Assembly: GCF_014230465.1 (NCBI RefSeq)
Contig: NZ_JAAXCY010000006.1
Coordinates: 186,001-250,000, forward strand
Origin: Pseudomonas cremoris
GTDB lineage: Bacteria > Pseudomonadota > Gammaproteobacteria > Pseudomonadales > Pseudomonadaceae
DNA length: 64,000 bases
Direction: 5' to 3'
Under the pieces are notes generated by a model. The model did not search any database. It had not been told where the DNA came from and worked only from the letters and a program-made list of their open reading frames with translations. Every line of letters starts with the position of its first letter. The stretch's first letter is position 1. This document shows positions 33,101-41,149 of this stretch, one piece after another. The position numbers and the translations under genes are program-made.

Positions 33101-34812
33101 CGCAGGCTGGGTACAAACGCCAGCGGGCGCACGACAATGGCCACACCGTCGACCTGGCGGTCGACCGCTTCGTGTTGCATCGCCGCGCTGACAAAACGAT
33201 ATCCCAGCTCATCCAATCCGTTTTGCCCGCGGATCTTGTCTTGCAGCGCCAGCAGCGGCAATTGAATGGCCAAATGATTGGAATAGAGCATGCGACGGCG
33301 GTCAGTTTCCTTCGGCTCATCCAGTAGCGTGCTTTTGATCAATTGCGGGTAGGTGCTACCGATATCGATGCGGGTGACCAGCTTTTCGAGGTAATCGACG
33401 GTGAGCCATTCGGGTAACGCATACGGGGCTTTCTGGCGCAGGCTCTTGATGCCCAGTGGCACGCTGATCAAATTTTGCAGGGCCAACTGCGTGGCGCTGT
33501 ATACCGAGATGTCGAACTGCCCTGGGACGGGGAACAAGCCCCAAACTACGGGGCTTTGAACCCTCATCTGAAGGGTTTCCAACGACAGGTTGGTGGCATC
33601 GGGATGGTCTTTGAGTATTTCGTCCATCAACCGGTTCGCCGCGTATTGCTCGATAGGGGCAAGGCCATCGTTGTACGTTTTACCCTGGTAGAAATTTTGC
33701 AGGGCCGACAGGTTTTTCATATGGCGAGAGTAGATGTTCATGTCTGAAATCGACGCGTTGACCAGCCAGTCAGGCAGCGCCTGTTGCAACCATGCCATGT
33801 CTTGAGCCGGGTGTTTGCCCAAGGGAGCTGCGCCAGGCGGACCCGCAAGGGATAGCTGGCTGGCGCCTTCGCCCCGCAAGTCGGAGAAGTTGATGGCGCC
33901 GATGGCTTCGATCTGCATCGTCACCAGGGCACAGGCCAGGTAATCGAAAAAGTCTCCGTCGGGCTCCAGCAGTCGCCATTCGATATTTTTATGGGTGATG
34001 GCGGTGTCCAGCAGCAACGGTAAATCTTCGCCCAGTGCATCGAGCGTTGCGTACTTGCGAAAGCCCAGCAGCATCGAATGTGCCAGGATGACGTCCCGGC
34101 CTTCCTGCTTGCCGATCACCACGCTGACCAGGTGCTCATCGAGGTGGGTAGCCTTACCTGCGTCATCGACTTGATCGACATCGAGCACGTAAGCGTGAGT
34201 CTCAAACCGGTCATTGAGTGCTCGTTCCGCCAGGTCGGGCGTCTGGGTGACCTGGCGCGCCATCAGGCAATCCTCGTCGGTCCAGTCGCGTGCCTTGCCG
34301 ACACTCCAGAGGTTGCGCAGGACCACGGCCAGTTCATGCCAGTGGGGCCCGCTATCACCCAACGTCTGGTCCCAGAATGCCAATTGCTGCTGCTGGTAAC
34401 CGCGGATCATCACCGGCGCCAGCACATTGATGATCAGTGACATGTCGGCTATGCGCACTGGCAGGTGTACGGCGGGTTCGGCAATCGGTAGCCGGGTGAG
34501 GAAGTGAATACCTTCGATAAACAGGGCCGGCACCGCGAGTACGGCCTGCCGCGCCAGGATATCGGTGAGCGCCTGGTAACGGGGGGGCTGGGCGACAACG
34601 TCACCGTCGATGATTTCCCAGCTCGGCGTGCCGACCATCACGATATCCGGGTCGATATCGAGGGTGGGGTAGCGTTCCTTCAATTGTAGGCGTAACAGGT
34701 GCGCGGCCACTTCGCGAAATGCCGGACCGATGGACAATTGATTGATCATTGAAGATGTGAGGCGCGCGCGTGTTGTGCTGCGCGGCGCTGCGGTCGTCGC
34801 AATTGGAGGCAT
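30151..34812 (-). CDS. Giant dermonecrotic-toxin-like protein (DUF6543-like), copy 2
   Basis: 1553 residues; ATG 34812 has AGGA about 8 nt upstream. It is collinear with copy 1 along most of its length: MVGTPSWEIIDGD, YQQQQLAFWDQ, RLLEPDGDFFDYLACALVTMQ, PDWLVNASISDMNIYSRHM, GPCLLYRPLLAPPLSQYPSP, SNSEARWATLKHAGWAIFNG and VDPARPQRTGP all have counterparts in order. As in copy 1, a hydrophobic pair (about 720-800) is followed by a long alpha-helical, coiled-coil half (SAQRAEQLHQQLSDFEKSKK). The C-terminal 70 residues differ (ends FFEAPKQQRHFWQKRQ). No signal peptide, secretion tag or catalytic motif is recognised. It is flanked by ansA and the AraC gene, with no obvious immunity gene. Confidence 0.8.
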   Translation of the reverse strand: MPPIATTAAPRSTTRARLTSSMINQLSIGPAFREVAAHLLRLQLKERYPTLDIDPDIVMVGTPSWEIIDGDVVAQPPRYQALTDILARQAVLAVPALFIEGIHFLTRLPIAEPAVHLPVRIADMSLIINVLAPVMIRGYQQQQLAFWDQTLGDSGPHWHELAVVLRNLWSVGKARDWTDEDCLMARQVTQTPDLAERALNDRFETHAYVLDVDQVDDAGKATHLDEHLVSVVIGKQEGRDVILAHSMLLGFRKYATLDALGEDLPLLLDTAITHKNIEWRLLEPDGDFFDYLACALVTMQIEAIGAINFSDLRGEGASQLSLAGPPGAAPLGKHPAQDMAWLQQALPDWLVNASISDMNIYSRHMKNLSALQNFYQGKTYNDGLAPIEQYAANRLMDEILKDHPDATNLSLETLQMRVQSPVVWGLFPVPGQFDISVYSATQLALQNLISVPLGIKSLRQKAPYALPEWLTVDYLEKLVTRIDIGSTYPQLIKSTLLDEPKETDRRRMLYSNHLAIQLPLLALQDKIRGQNGLDELGYRFVSAAMQHEAVDRQVDGVAIVVRPLAFVPSLRLEQTPDIVANMFVIGPQDPTAGPCLLYRPLLAPPLSQYPSPANLVYAIQQSPSLRESVLAWLPDEARNDYSHYVFPSTIPSPWAVAEVVTNPLKLLSLSGALKLGGNAISGDLFTTLYDANANALIALADRQSVSNSEARWATLKHAGWAIFNGVLPFLGRAVGTAAWIWQIMDQLQALTDAAEHPVQHSPWAALSDLLLNLGMAIALHAAARNAPRSTSEAEPVSELPKSPLPSPRAEPAAVKQLPTVNPTELPLGHPRPLHTSGALHRTPARLGAVLDSFKIDKPDALGAPVSTDGPHQYLYQSGQKYYAPVGSRWFEVQVDENDRAIIVDPARPQRTGPPLMHNKQGNWFVDPRLRLRGGGPKAMIKRSISLSAQRAEQLHQQLSDFEKSKKTLQTQLKAARDAMETGPSTSSHTAAETSRKTYLRTLKNQCRQYESELQLLKQLTVHAYTPDYSRRALGVLKAQTEMTLAGIDESNTKFKPKLSEVLDKITRQANNPQERYINEARQMTELNTEMLKHLDYMETRLVELQQLGEDGANLRRDTQQLLPRFKSTDIRTIQVTMARNLCLPANTTVTEPKAWSTIDEIVDAADLAILGLRDTLHERSEVRLDERIDLLSTLSEQFQVLDERLEDFSTQFSTYALEENIQKLRGELRVFQRDATRNLSQLSSEREGVRSRGTPPPSVPPVQRKIIRTLHGGLLIGIPRLDEGRQETGFVDIISPLTEKVVATYHEKEGVWLRHWETAPVLPVLELFSAASEGQELLNELPAFLERAERHANTAQRTPSGIEYLFHQQALVLEKARSAISRARVRGKPTPIDIGSANTVDSALKTAIKDLYERSEAHMLKLLKESSPTVSAVEWLKRHDAITIKKIKFREPLTKGPTPLFVDEYIILDRQTKDILWYAQFHYSQSWTTADRYLSGRLKTMEEYLAGSDTDSSTVTNELQRIAYLRSDISVKPATELFFEAPKQQRHFWQKRQ

Positions 34813-34836
34813 GAGAATTCCTGATGTGCGTTAAGA

Positions 34837-34867
34837 ATGGCAACCACCCGAGGTGGGTGGTTGCCAT
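34837..34867 (-). terminator. Strong hairpin between ansA and toxin-like gene 2
   Basis: A perfect 13-bp stem (ATGGCAACCACCC / GGGTGGTTGCCAT), 5-nt loop, 25 bp before the toxin start codon and 49 bp after ansA. T-richness after it on the minus strand is weak (ATTCTTAACG). It could end ansA or structure the toxin leader. Confidence 0.55.
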
Positions 34868-34915
34868 GCTAGAAAACGCTCAATCAGGAAGGCGGTGCAT
34901 ATCTACAGAATGGGG

Positions 34916-35893
34916 TTAGCCCAGTTCACCGCACAGGTTGGTTTCCACCAGGCAGCGTATCTCGGCCTTGGCCAGGCCAGCACCGATCAGCGCATTGAGC
35001 TTGCCGAACGCTGCTTCGCGGGTCATGCCGCCACCTGACAACACACCCACGCCACGTAAGCGACTGCCGGCTTCGTAGACGTCCAGTTCCACGCCGCCTT
35101 CATGGCACTGGGTGATTGCGACCACCACCACACCTTGATCCCGCGCGCGCTGGAGGCTGGCGAGGAAGTCGGGGTTGTCACTGGGGCCGGTGCCGCTGCC
35201 GAAGCATTCCAGGATCAGCGCCTGGATACCGCTGCCTATCACTGCGTCCAACTGCGCCGCACCGATGCCGGGTACCAGTGGCAGCACGCCCACGTTGGCC
35301 AGGCTTTTTGGCTGGCGATAGTCCAGCGACCGGGGAATGGATTCGGCGCGGGTTACGCCACCTTGGCGGTTCAATGCCGCGAACGGATTACGCCCGAAGC
35401 TGCGGATTTTCGCGCAACGGGTCGGAGCCATCAGCGCGCCATGAAAGTGCAGGTGCACGCCCGCTGGCAGGCCGTTGCCAAGGGATTGCAGGGCACCGCT
35501 GACGTTTTCCCATGCATCGCTGTCCGGCACGCCGGCCGGCAGCATTGACCCGGTAAACACCACGGGTGCCGGCAGGCCCAACAGTTGGAAGCTCATGGCT
35601 GCCGCGCTGTAGGCCAGGGTGTCGGTGCCGTGCAGGATCAGCACGCCGTCGCAGCCTTGGTCCACGGCGTCGATCACCGCGGTGCGCAGGCGCTGCCAGT
35701 AGGCGGGGGTCATGTTGGCGCTGTCGATCAGCGGGGTCATTTCCTGGAATTGCCACGCGGGCACAGGCTGGCCGACAAGCTGTTCACGCATGCGCGCTTC
35801 GAAGCCGGAAGCCGGGGCCAGGCCGTTGGCGCTGGCTTGCATGCCGATGGTGCCACCGGTGTAGAGCACCATGACGTTGCTAGATGGGGACAT
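34916..35893 (-). CDS. ansA: L-asparaginase (type I-like, cytoplasmic)
   Basis: 325 residues without a signal peptide, so cytoplasmic. It has both asparaginase active-site signatures: VLYTGGTIGM (catalytic Thr at about 12) and GVLILHGTDTLAYSAAAMSF (Thr-Asp pair near 90), plus FTGSMLPAG. It hydrolyses asparagine to aspartate and ammonia. Downstream neighbours on other transcripts include an amino-acid carrier and aspartase, forming a functional asparagine/aspartate group. A terminator separates it from the carrier gene upstream. Confidence 0.92.
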   Translation of the reverse strand: MSPSSNVMVLYTGGTIGMQASANGLAPASGFEARMREQLVGQPVPAWQFQEMTPLIDSANMTPAYWQRLRTAVIDAVDQGCDGVLILHGTDTLAYSAAAMSFQLLGLPAPVVFTGSMLPAGVPDSDAWENVSGALQSLGNGLPAGVHLHFHGALMAPTRCAKIRSFGRNPFAALNRQGGVTRAESIPRSLDYRQPKSLANVGVLPLVPGIGAAQLDAVIGSGIQALILECFGSGTGPSDNPDFLASLQRARDQGVVVVAITQCHEGGVELDVYEAGSRLRGVGVLSGGGMTREAAFGKLNALIGAGLAKAEIRCLVETNLCGELG

Positions 35894-35911
35894 CGAATTT
35901 TCTCCTGAACG

Positions 35912-35954
35912 AAAAACGCCGCACGGCCCCGAGCATGCCCAAGGTCGTGCGGCG
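35912..35954 (-). terminator. Terminator of the AGCS carrier gene
   Basis: CGCCGCACG ... CGTGCGGCG 9-bp stem with a 20-nt interior; the minus strand runs into TTTTT. It lies between the carrier stop and ansA start. Confidence 0.85.
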
Positions 35955-35970
35955 TGTCATCTCTCTACGC

Positions 35971-37416
35971 TTAGCGCTGGGCTTGGGCGCTCAGTTCAGC
36001 CGATGGCGCTGCGTCCGGCTTTACCGGATTGGCCGGCCAGGCCTTGCGGTCCAGGTCCAGGTCAGGGAACTGGCTGGAGTCGAACACCGGCGTCTTGATG
36101 CCTGCGGCGCGCTGGTTGTCGTAGTCATTCAGGATGCGCATGGCGATCTTGAACAGGAACGCCAGGGCAAACAGGTTAACGAACGCCAGCAGGGTCATGG
36201 TGATGTCGGCAAAGGCGAACACGGTGCTCAGGTTCTCGATGGAACCCCAGAAAATCAACGCCAGCACCAGCGCGCGGTAGCCCATCAGCACCTTGCGGTT
36301 GTTGCCGACCAGGAAGCGCAGGTTGCTCTCGCCGAGGTAGTAGTTGTACATGATCGACGTGAACACGAACAACGCCAGGGCCACGGAGATGAACATGCGG
36401 CCCCAGTCGCCGACGACGGCGGCCAGGGAGTTCTGGGTCAGGGCAATGCCGTCGCCTTCAAAGCCTGGAGTGTAGAAGCCGGAAAGCAGGATCAGCAAGG
36501 CGGTGCAGGTGCAGATCACAAAGGTGTCGAGGAACACGCTGAACGCCTGCACTACGCCCTGGGCAATCGGGTGTTCTACGGAGGCCACTGCTGCCACGTT
36601 AGGCGCACTGCCCAAACCGGCTTCGTTGGCGAACACGCCGCGCTTCACGCCCATGATGATCGCGCTGCCCACCAGGCCACCGAAGGCTTGGTCGAGGCCA
36701 AAGGCGCTCTTGACGATGGTCGCGAGCATGGCGGGTACGTGGTCGAATTGCAGCACGATCACGTACAGGGTGACGGCGATGTAGACCAGGGTCTTGACCG
36801 GTACCAGCAGGTCGGCAATCGAGGCGATACGCTTGATCCCGCCGATGAACACCAGACCCAGCAATACCGCCAGCGCCAGGCCGGTGTAGGTGGTGTCCAG
36901 ACCAAAGGCGTTGTTCAGCGAGTGCGTCACGGCGTGGGCTTGCAGGCCGTTGAAGGCGAAACCGAAGGTCACCAGCAGCAGGAAGGCCATGACCATCCCC
37001 AGCCAGCGCTTGTGCAGGCCGTGCTGGATGTAATACGCCGGGCCGCCGCGGAAAGTGCCTTCCGCGTCAGTGCGCTTGTACAGCTGGCCGAGGGAGCATT
37101 CGATAAAGCTCGACGACATGCCCACCAATGCGGTGACCCACATCCAGAATACGGCACCCGGGCCACCCAAGGTGACGGCGATACCGACACCGGCGATGTT
37201 GCCGGCACCCACGCGGCCGGCCAGGCTGAGCATCAGCGCCTGGAACGAACTGAGCTGGTCGGAACTGTTTTTCAGGCTGTCGCGGAATACCGAGAACATG
37301 TGGAAAAAGTGACGCAGCTGTACGAAACGCGAGCGAATCGTGAAATAACCGCCGAGCCCGACAATGAGCACGATCAGTACTTTCCCTGAGAGGAAGTCGT
37401 TGATGACTTCGAGCAT
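35971..37416 (-). CDS. Alanine/glycine:cation symporter (AGCS family)
   Basis: 481 residues from ATG 37416 (AGGAA upstream); the longer frame has no site. It matches the AGCS/DagA family: N-terminal VINDFLSGKVLIVLIVGLGGYFTIR, the signature GRVGAGNIAGVGIAVTLGGPGAVFWMW, SSFIECSLGQLYK, GGPAYYIQHGL and NEAGLGSAPNVAA. About ten membrane helices; the tail after 450 is hydrophilic. It imports alanine, glycine or related amino acids with Na+. Lying between asparaginase and aspartase, it may carry an amino acid feeding that route; substrate is inferred. Confidence 0.9.
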   Translation of the reverse strand: MLEVINDFLSGKVLIVLIVGLGGYFTIRSRFVQLRHFFHMFSVFRDSLKNSSDQLSSFQALMLSLAGRVGAGNIAGVGIAVTLGGPGAVFWMWVTALVGMSSSFIECSLGQLYKRTDAEGTFRGGPAYYIQHGLHKRWLGMVMAFLLLVTFGFAFNGLQAHAVTHSLNNAFGLDTTYTGLALAVLLGLVFIGGIKRIASIADLLVPVKTLVYIAVTLYVIVLQFDHVPAMLATIVKSAFGLDQAFGGLVGSAIIMGVKRGVFANEAGLGSAPNVAAVASVEHPIAQGVVQAFSVFLDTFVICTCTALLILLSGFYTPGFEGDGIALTQNSLAAVVGDWGRMFISVALALFVFTSIMYNYYLGESNLRFLVGNNRKVLMGYRALVLALIFWGSIENLSTVFAFADITMTLLAFVNLFALAFLFKIAMRILNDYDNQRAAGIKTPVFDSSQFPDLDLDRKAWPANPVKPDAAPSAELSAQAQR

Positions 37417-37796
37417 GGAGTGTTCCTCGCTGATTTTTCTAATGGCAAACGCAGGACGGTTCGACGCCATCGCTTAGCACCAGGCAGTGCGCGACAGTTC
37501 GACCCCAATCCTTTTGCGGGTTGTTATTCATGCGGTTTCGCGTGTGTATCCGGGCCTCGTTACCGACGGCCGCAGCGCGAAGAGGGGCGGCACTATACCT
37601 AGGCGAACGTGATCCGTCTGCCTGGGGCGATTAAAGGTTTCAGCAGGGTGGCGGGCTTGCAGGGCGGTATTGGATTTTTTATGGGCGTCATTTCACAACC
37701 TTGAGGCAAAAAAAAGGGCCTGAAGAACGAGCCTTCAGGCCCTCAAAAGGTGAGAGGTGTCTAGTCCCTCAACCTGGTGAGCGGTGCAACAAACGC
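37417..37796. other. 380-bp spacer between the AGCS and aspA genes
   Basis: No credible gene. It holds the upstream region of the AGCS carrier gene and, at its far end, the aspA terminator listed separately. No clear promoter hexamers or riboswitch were recognised. Confidence 0.6.
37708..37742 (-). terminator. Terminator of aspA
   Basis: GGGCCTGAAG / CTTCAGGCCC perfect 10-bp stem, 7-nt loop, followed on the minus strand by eight T residues. Confidence 0.92.
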
Positions 37797-39221
37797 TTAG
37801 GCCTTGAGCGGGACCAAACGTGGGGCAATCATGTTTTCGGGGCGCAGGATGTCGTCGAGCATGGCGTCGTCGAGCAAGCCTTCTTCGCGCACCAGTTCCA
37901 GCACGCCACGGCCGCTTTCAAGTGCGATACGTGCGATGCGGGTGGCGTTTTCATAGCCAATGTACGGGTTCAGCGCGGTGACCAGGCCGATGGAGTGCTC
38001 CACCAGTTCGCGGCAGCGCGCTTCGTTGGCGGTAATGCCGACGATGCAGTGCTCGCGCAGCATGTCCATGGCGCGTTGCAGCAGGCGGATCGAGTCGAAG
38101 ATCTTGAAGGCGATCAACGGCTCCATCACGTTCAACTGCAGTTGGCCGCCTTCGGCTGCCATGGTCAGCGCCAGGTCGTTGCCGATCACTTGGAACGCAA
38201 CCTGGTTCACGGCTTCCGGGATCACCGGGTTGACCTTGCCGGGCATGATTGAGCTGCCTGGCTGACGCGCTGGCAGGTTGATCTCGTTGATGCCGGTGCG
38301 TGGGCCGCTGGACAGCAGGCGCAGGTCGTTGCAGATCTTCGACAGTTTTACGGCGGTACGCTTGAGCATGCCGGAGAACAGGACGAAGGCGCCCATGTCG
38401 GAGGTGGCTTCGATCAGGTCGGCGGCCGGTACCAGCGGCTGGCCGCTGATGGTGGCCAGGCGTTGTACGGCCAGGGCCTGGTAACGCGGGTCGGCGTTGA
38501 TGCCGGTACCGATGGCGGTGCCGCCCAGGTTCACTTCGGTCAGCAGTTCTGGCGCCAGGGTTTTCAGGCGGGCCAGGTCTTCACCGAGGGTGGTGGCGAA
38601 GGCGCGGAATTCCTGGCCGAGGGTCATCGGCACGGCGTCTTGCAACTGGGTGCGGCCCATTTTCAGCACGTGGCCGAATTCGACGCCCTTGGCGGCGAAG
38701 GCTTGGATCAGGCTGTCGAGGCTGGCCAGCAGCGCGTCATGACCCAGCAGCAGACCCAGGCGGATCGCGGTTGGGTAGGCGTCGTTGGTCGACTGCGCCA
38801 TGTTCACGTCGTTGTTCGGGTGCAGGTACTGGTATTCGCCTTTCTGGTGACCCATGGCCTCCAGCGCAATGTTGGCGATGACTTCGTTGGCATTCATGTT
38901 GGTTGAAGTGCCAGCGCCGCCTTGAATCATGTCCACCACGAACTCTTCGTGGAAATCGCCGCGGATCAGACGGGCACAGGCTTCGCTGATGGCAGCGTGC
39001 TTGGCTTCACTGAGCTGACCCAGCTCGCGGTTGGCGTCTGCCGCCGCTTGCTTGACCATTGCCAGACCGACCACCAATTTCGGGTAATGCGAAATCGGAA
39101 CGCCCGAGAGGCGGAAGTTGTTCACCGCTCGCAGGGTCTGGATGCCGTAATACGCTTGTGCAGGTACTTCGAGTACGCCAAGCAGGTCTTTTTCGGTACG
39201 GAAAGATGCAGCGGAGGACAT
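37797..39221 (-). CDS. aspA: Aspartate ammonia-lyase (aspartase)
   Basis: About 474 residues from the second in-frame Met (39221, MSSAASFRTEKDLLG); an ATG four codons upstream is possible. It is a fumarase/aspartase-superfamily enzyme with TRIEKDLLG-like opening, VVDMIQGGAGTSTNMNANEV, the signature GSSIMPGKVNPVIPE and TALNPYIGYENATRIA. GxQTLRAVNNF and the C-terminal tail favour aspartase over class II fumarase. It deaminates aspartate to fumarate, feeding the TCA cycle. Divergent from a HypT-like LysR gene; strong terminator downstream. Confidence 0.92.
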   Translation of the reverse strand: MSSAASFRTEKDLLGVLEVPAQAYYGIQTLRAVNNFRLSGVPISHYPKLVVGLAMVKQAAADANRELGQLSEAKHAAISEACARLIRGDFHEEFVVDMIQGGAGTSTNMNANEVIANIALEAMGHQKGEYQYLHPNNDVNMAQSTNDAYPTAIRLGLLLGHDALLASLDSLIQAFAAKGVEFGHVLKMGRTQLQDAVPMTLGQEFRAFATTLGEDLARLKTLAPELLTEVNLGGTAIGTGINADPRYQALAVQRLATISGQPLVPAADLIEATSDMGAFVLFSGMLKRTAVKLSKICNDLRLLSSGPRTGINEINLPARQPGSSIMPGKVNPVIPEAVNQVAFQVIGNDLALTMAAEGGQLQLNVMEPLIAFKIFDSIRLLQRAMDMLREHCIVGITANEARCRELVEHSIGLVTALNPYIGYENATRIARIALESGRGVLELVREEGLLDDAMLDDILRPENMIAPRLVPLKA

Positions 39222-39293
39222 GACGGAAATCATCTCGATATGGACCCGGAACTGGCCGGAACGCTGCGAATGCTAGGCTTGTGAGAGTTTTTG

Positions 39294-39336
39294 GGCCAAT
39301 GCTGTTAAGCACTGGCCTATGCATAAACGGCATAAT
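39294..39336. promoter_or_regulatory. LysR-type operator candidates between aspA and the LysR gene
   Basis: GGCCAATGC-TGTTAA-GCACTGGCC (39294-39317) is an inverted repeat with one mismatch. Just after it, GCATAA occurs twice as a direct repeat (39321-39326 and 39330-39335). Confidence 0.45.
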
Positions 39337-39403
39337 GTGCGTGTGACCCGGCTATCATGGCGGGCGTGTGTGCCAAAATGGTGCGTACCCGTGGGAGGAA
39401 GTA

Positions 39404-40312
39404 ATGAACCTTGAGAGCAAATGGCTGGAAGACTTCAGCGCCTTGGCGGCTACCCGCAGCTTTTCCCAGGCGGCGGAACGGCGTTTTGTCACTCAGCCTG
39501 CATTCAGCCGACGCATCCGCAGTTTGGAAGCCGCGTTGGGCCTGACCTTGGTCAATCGCTCGCGTACGCCGGTTGAACTGACGGCGGCGGGGCAATTGTT
39601 CCTGGTGACTGCGCGCACCGTGGTCGAACAGCTCGGTGAAGTGCTGCGCCATTTGCATCATCTTGAAGGCGGGCAGGGCGAAGTCATGCAAGTGGCCGCC
39701 GCCCACTCCCTGGCGCTGGGCTTCTTCCCACGCTGGATCGCGCAACTGCGTAACGAAGGCCTGAATATCGCGACCCGATTGGTCGCCACGAACGTCGGTG
39801 ATGCGGTGCACGCGCTGCGCGAAGGCGGCTGCGACTTGATGCTGGCGTTCTACGACCCGGATGCGGCGATGCAGATGGATTCCGAGATCTTTCCATCATT
39901 GCACCTGGGCAATACCGAAATGCTCCCGGTGTGTGCTGCCGATGCCGACGGCAAGCCGCTATTCGACCTGGAAGGCGAGGGCAGTGTGCCGTTGCTGGCC
40001 TACAGCGCCGGTGCGTTCCTGGGGCGTTCGGTTCATTTGCTATTGCGCCAACGTGCGCTGCGTTTCACCACGGTGTACGAAACTGCGATGGCCGACAGCC
40101 TCAAGAGCATGGCGCTGGAAGGCCTGGGGATTGCCTGGGTGCCACAACTGAGCGTGCGTGCCGAGTTGGCGCGTGGCGAGTTGGTGGTGTGTGGCGGGCC
40201 GCAGTGGCATGTGCCGTTGGAGATTCGTTTGTATCGCTGTGCGTTGGTGCGTAAGGCGAATGTGCGGCTGTTGTGGCGCAAGTTGGAAGGTGGGGCCGCA
40301 CAGAGCACCTGA
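39404..40312 (+). CDS. LysR regulator resembling HypT/YjiE
   Basis: 302 residues from ATG 39404, which has GGAGGAAG directly upstream. N-terminal helix-turn-helix (about 5-65; ALAATRSFSQAAERRFVTQPAFSRRI) and substrate-binding domain (about 90-295). The pattern ESKWLEDFSALAATRSFSQAA, QPAFSRRIRSLEAALG, AAAHSLALGFFPRWI, FLGRSVHLLLRQ and LEGLGIAWVPQ parallels E. coli HypT, the hypochlorite-responsive regulator, as I remember it. Divergence from aspA suggests it may control aspartase; whether it senses oxidants is untested here. Confidence 0.88.
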   Translation: MNLESKWLEDFSALAATRSFSQAAERRFVTQPAFSRRIRSLEAALGLTLVNRSRTPVELTAAGQLFLVTARTVVEQLGEVLRHLHHLEGGQGEVMQVAAAHSLALGFFPRWIAQLRNEGLNIATRLVATNVGDAVHALREGGCDLMLAFYDPDAAMQMDSEIFPSLHLGNTEMLPVCAADADGKPLFDLEGEGSVPLLAYSAGAFLGRSVHLLLRQRALRFTTVYETAMADSLKSMALEGLGIAWVPQLSVRAELARGELVVCGGPQWHVPLEIRLYRCALVRKANVRLLWRKLEGGAAQST

Positions 40313-40329
40313 GGACGACGAAGATCAAA

Positions 40330-40420
40330 ATGTGGGAGCGGGCTTGCTCGCGAATGCGCAGTATCAGTCACTGCATCGGGTACTGATCCACCGCATTCGC
40401 GAGCAAGTCCGCTCCCACAT
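40330..40420. repeat. REPIN 3
   Basis: Inverted REP cores at 40330-40353 and about 40397-40420. The right arm has one substitution (gcaagtccgctc for gcaagcccgctc). Confidence 0.9.
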
Positions 40421-40522
40421 GATTTTCCAGTGTCTTGGGCTGACCTCGGAGTCAATAAAACCGCCACTTTGACCCGCTAGACAGATGGTCATCCAAGGGG
40501 CTGTTTATCTGGATTATTACGG

Positions 40523-40528
40523 TATACT
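40523..40528 (+). promoter_or_regulatory. Probable -10 element of the purEK operon
   Basis: A near-consensus TATACT (40523-40528) 124 bp before purE, after an AT-rich stretch. No good -35 hexamer is visible at 16-18 bp, so an activator may be needed. Confidence 0.45.
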
Positions 40529-40565
40529 GCGCGGCCTTCGGCCGGTTCAACCGGCCTTAATTCGT

Positions 40566-40608
40566 ACAACAAGCCACGCCGGATTTCCCGCGTGGCTTGT
40601 TGTTTTTT
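40566..40608 (+). terminator. Strong terminator-like hairpin in the purE leader
   Basis: ACAACAAGCCACGC / GCGTGGCTTGTTGT, a perfect 14-bp stem with a 10-nt loop and six T residues, ending 38 bp before purE and downstream of the likely -10. A GGCCGG-TTCAA-CCGGCC hairpin (40540-40556) precedes it and overlaps a competing GGCC-TTC-GGCC stem. Attenuator or upstream-gene terminator. Confidence 0.75.
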
Positions 40609-40646
40609 GACGCGCCTGCGGGCGCCCAGAGAGAAGAGGCACGACG

Positions 40647-41138
40647 ATGAGTGCATTGGTTGGCGTGATCATGGGCTCCAAGTCCGATTGGTCCACCCTT
40701 AGCCACACCGCCGATATGCTGGAAAAACTCGGCATTCCGTATGAAGTGAAAGTGGTCTCTGCCCACCGCACCCCGGATTTGCTGTTCCAGTATGCCGATG
40801 AAGCAGAATCCCGTGGCATCGAGGTGATCATCGCCGGTGCCGGCGGTGCAGCGCACCTGCCTGGCATGTGTGCGGCCAAGACCCACCTGCCAGTACTCGG
40901 CGTGCCGGTGCAGTCGGCGATGCTCTCGGGCGTGGACTCGCTGTTGTCCATCGTGCAGATGCCGGCGGGCATTCCGGTGGCGACCCTGGCGATCGGCAAG
41001 GCCGGCGCGATCAACGCCGCGCTGCTGTCCGCCAGCATCCTGGGCGCCAAGCACCCGCAGTTCCACGCGGTGCTGAAAAAATTCCGTGCTGAGCAGACAG
41101 ACAGCGTGCTGGACAATCCAGACCCACGCATCGCCTGA
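40647..41138 (+). CDS. purE: N5-carboxyaminoimidazole ribonucleotide mutase PurE
   Basis: 163 residues, normal for class I PurE. It has [14 protein letters not shown] (substrate loop), [17 protein letters not shown] (catalytic His) and [35 protein letters not shown]. It isomerises N5-CAIR to CAIR in purine synthesis as an octamer. AGAGAAGAGG lies upstream of ATG 40647. purK follows after 11 bp. Confidence 0.95.
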   Translation: MSALVGVIMGSKSDWSTLSHTADMLEKLGIPYEVKVVSAHRTPDLLFQYADEAESRGIEVIIAGAGGAAHLPGMCAAKTHLPVLGVPVQSAMLSGVDSLLSIVQMPAGIPVATLAIGKAGAINAALLSASILGAKHPQFHAVLKKFRAEQTDSVLDNPDPRIA

Positions 41139-41149
41139 GGTTGTTGACG

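Noticed and set aside
37417..37796. Riboswitch before the AGCS carrier gene
   Set aside because: I found no glycine or other riboswitch core in this spacer.
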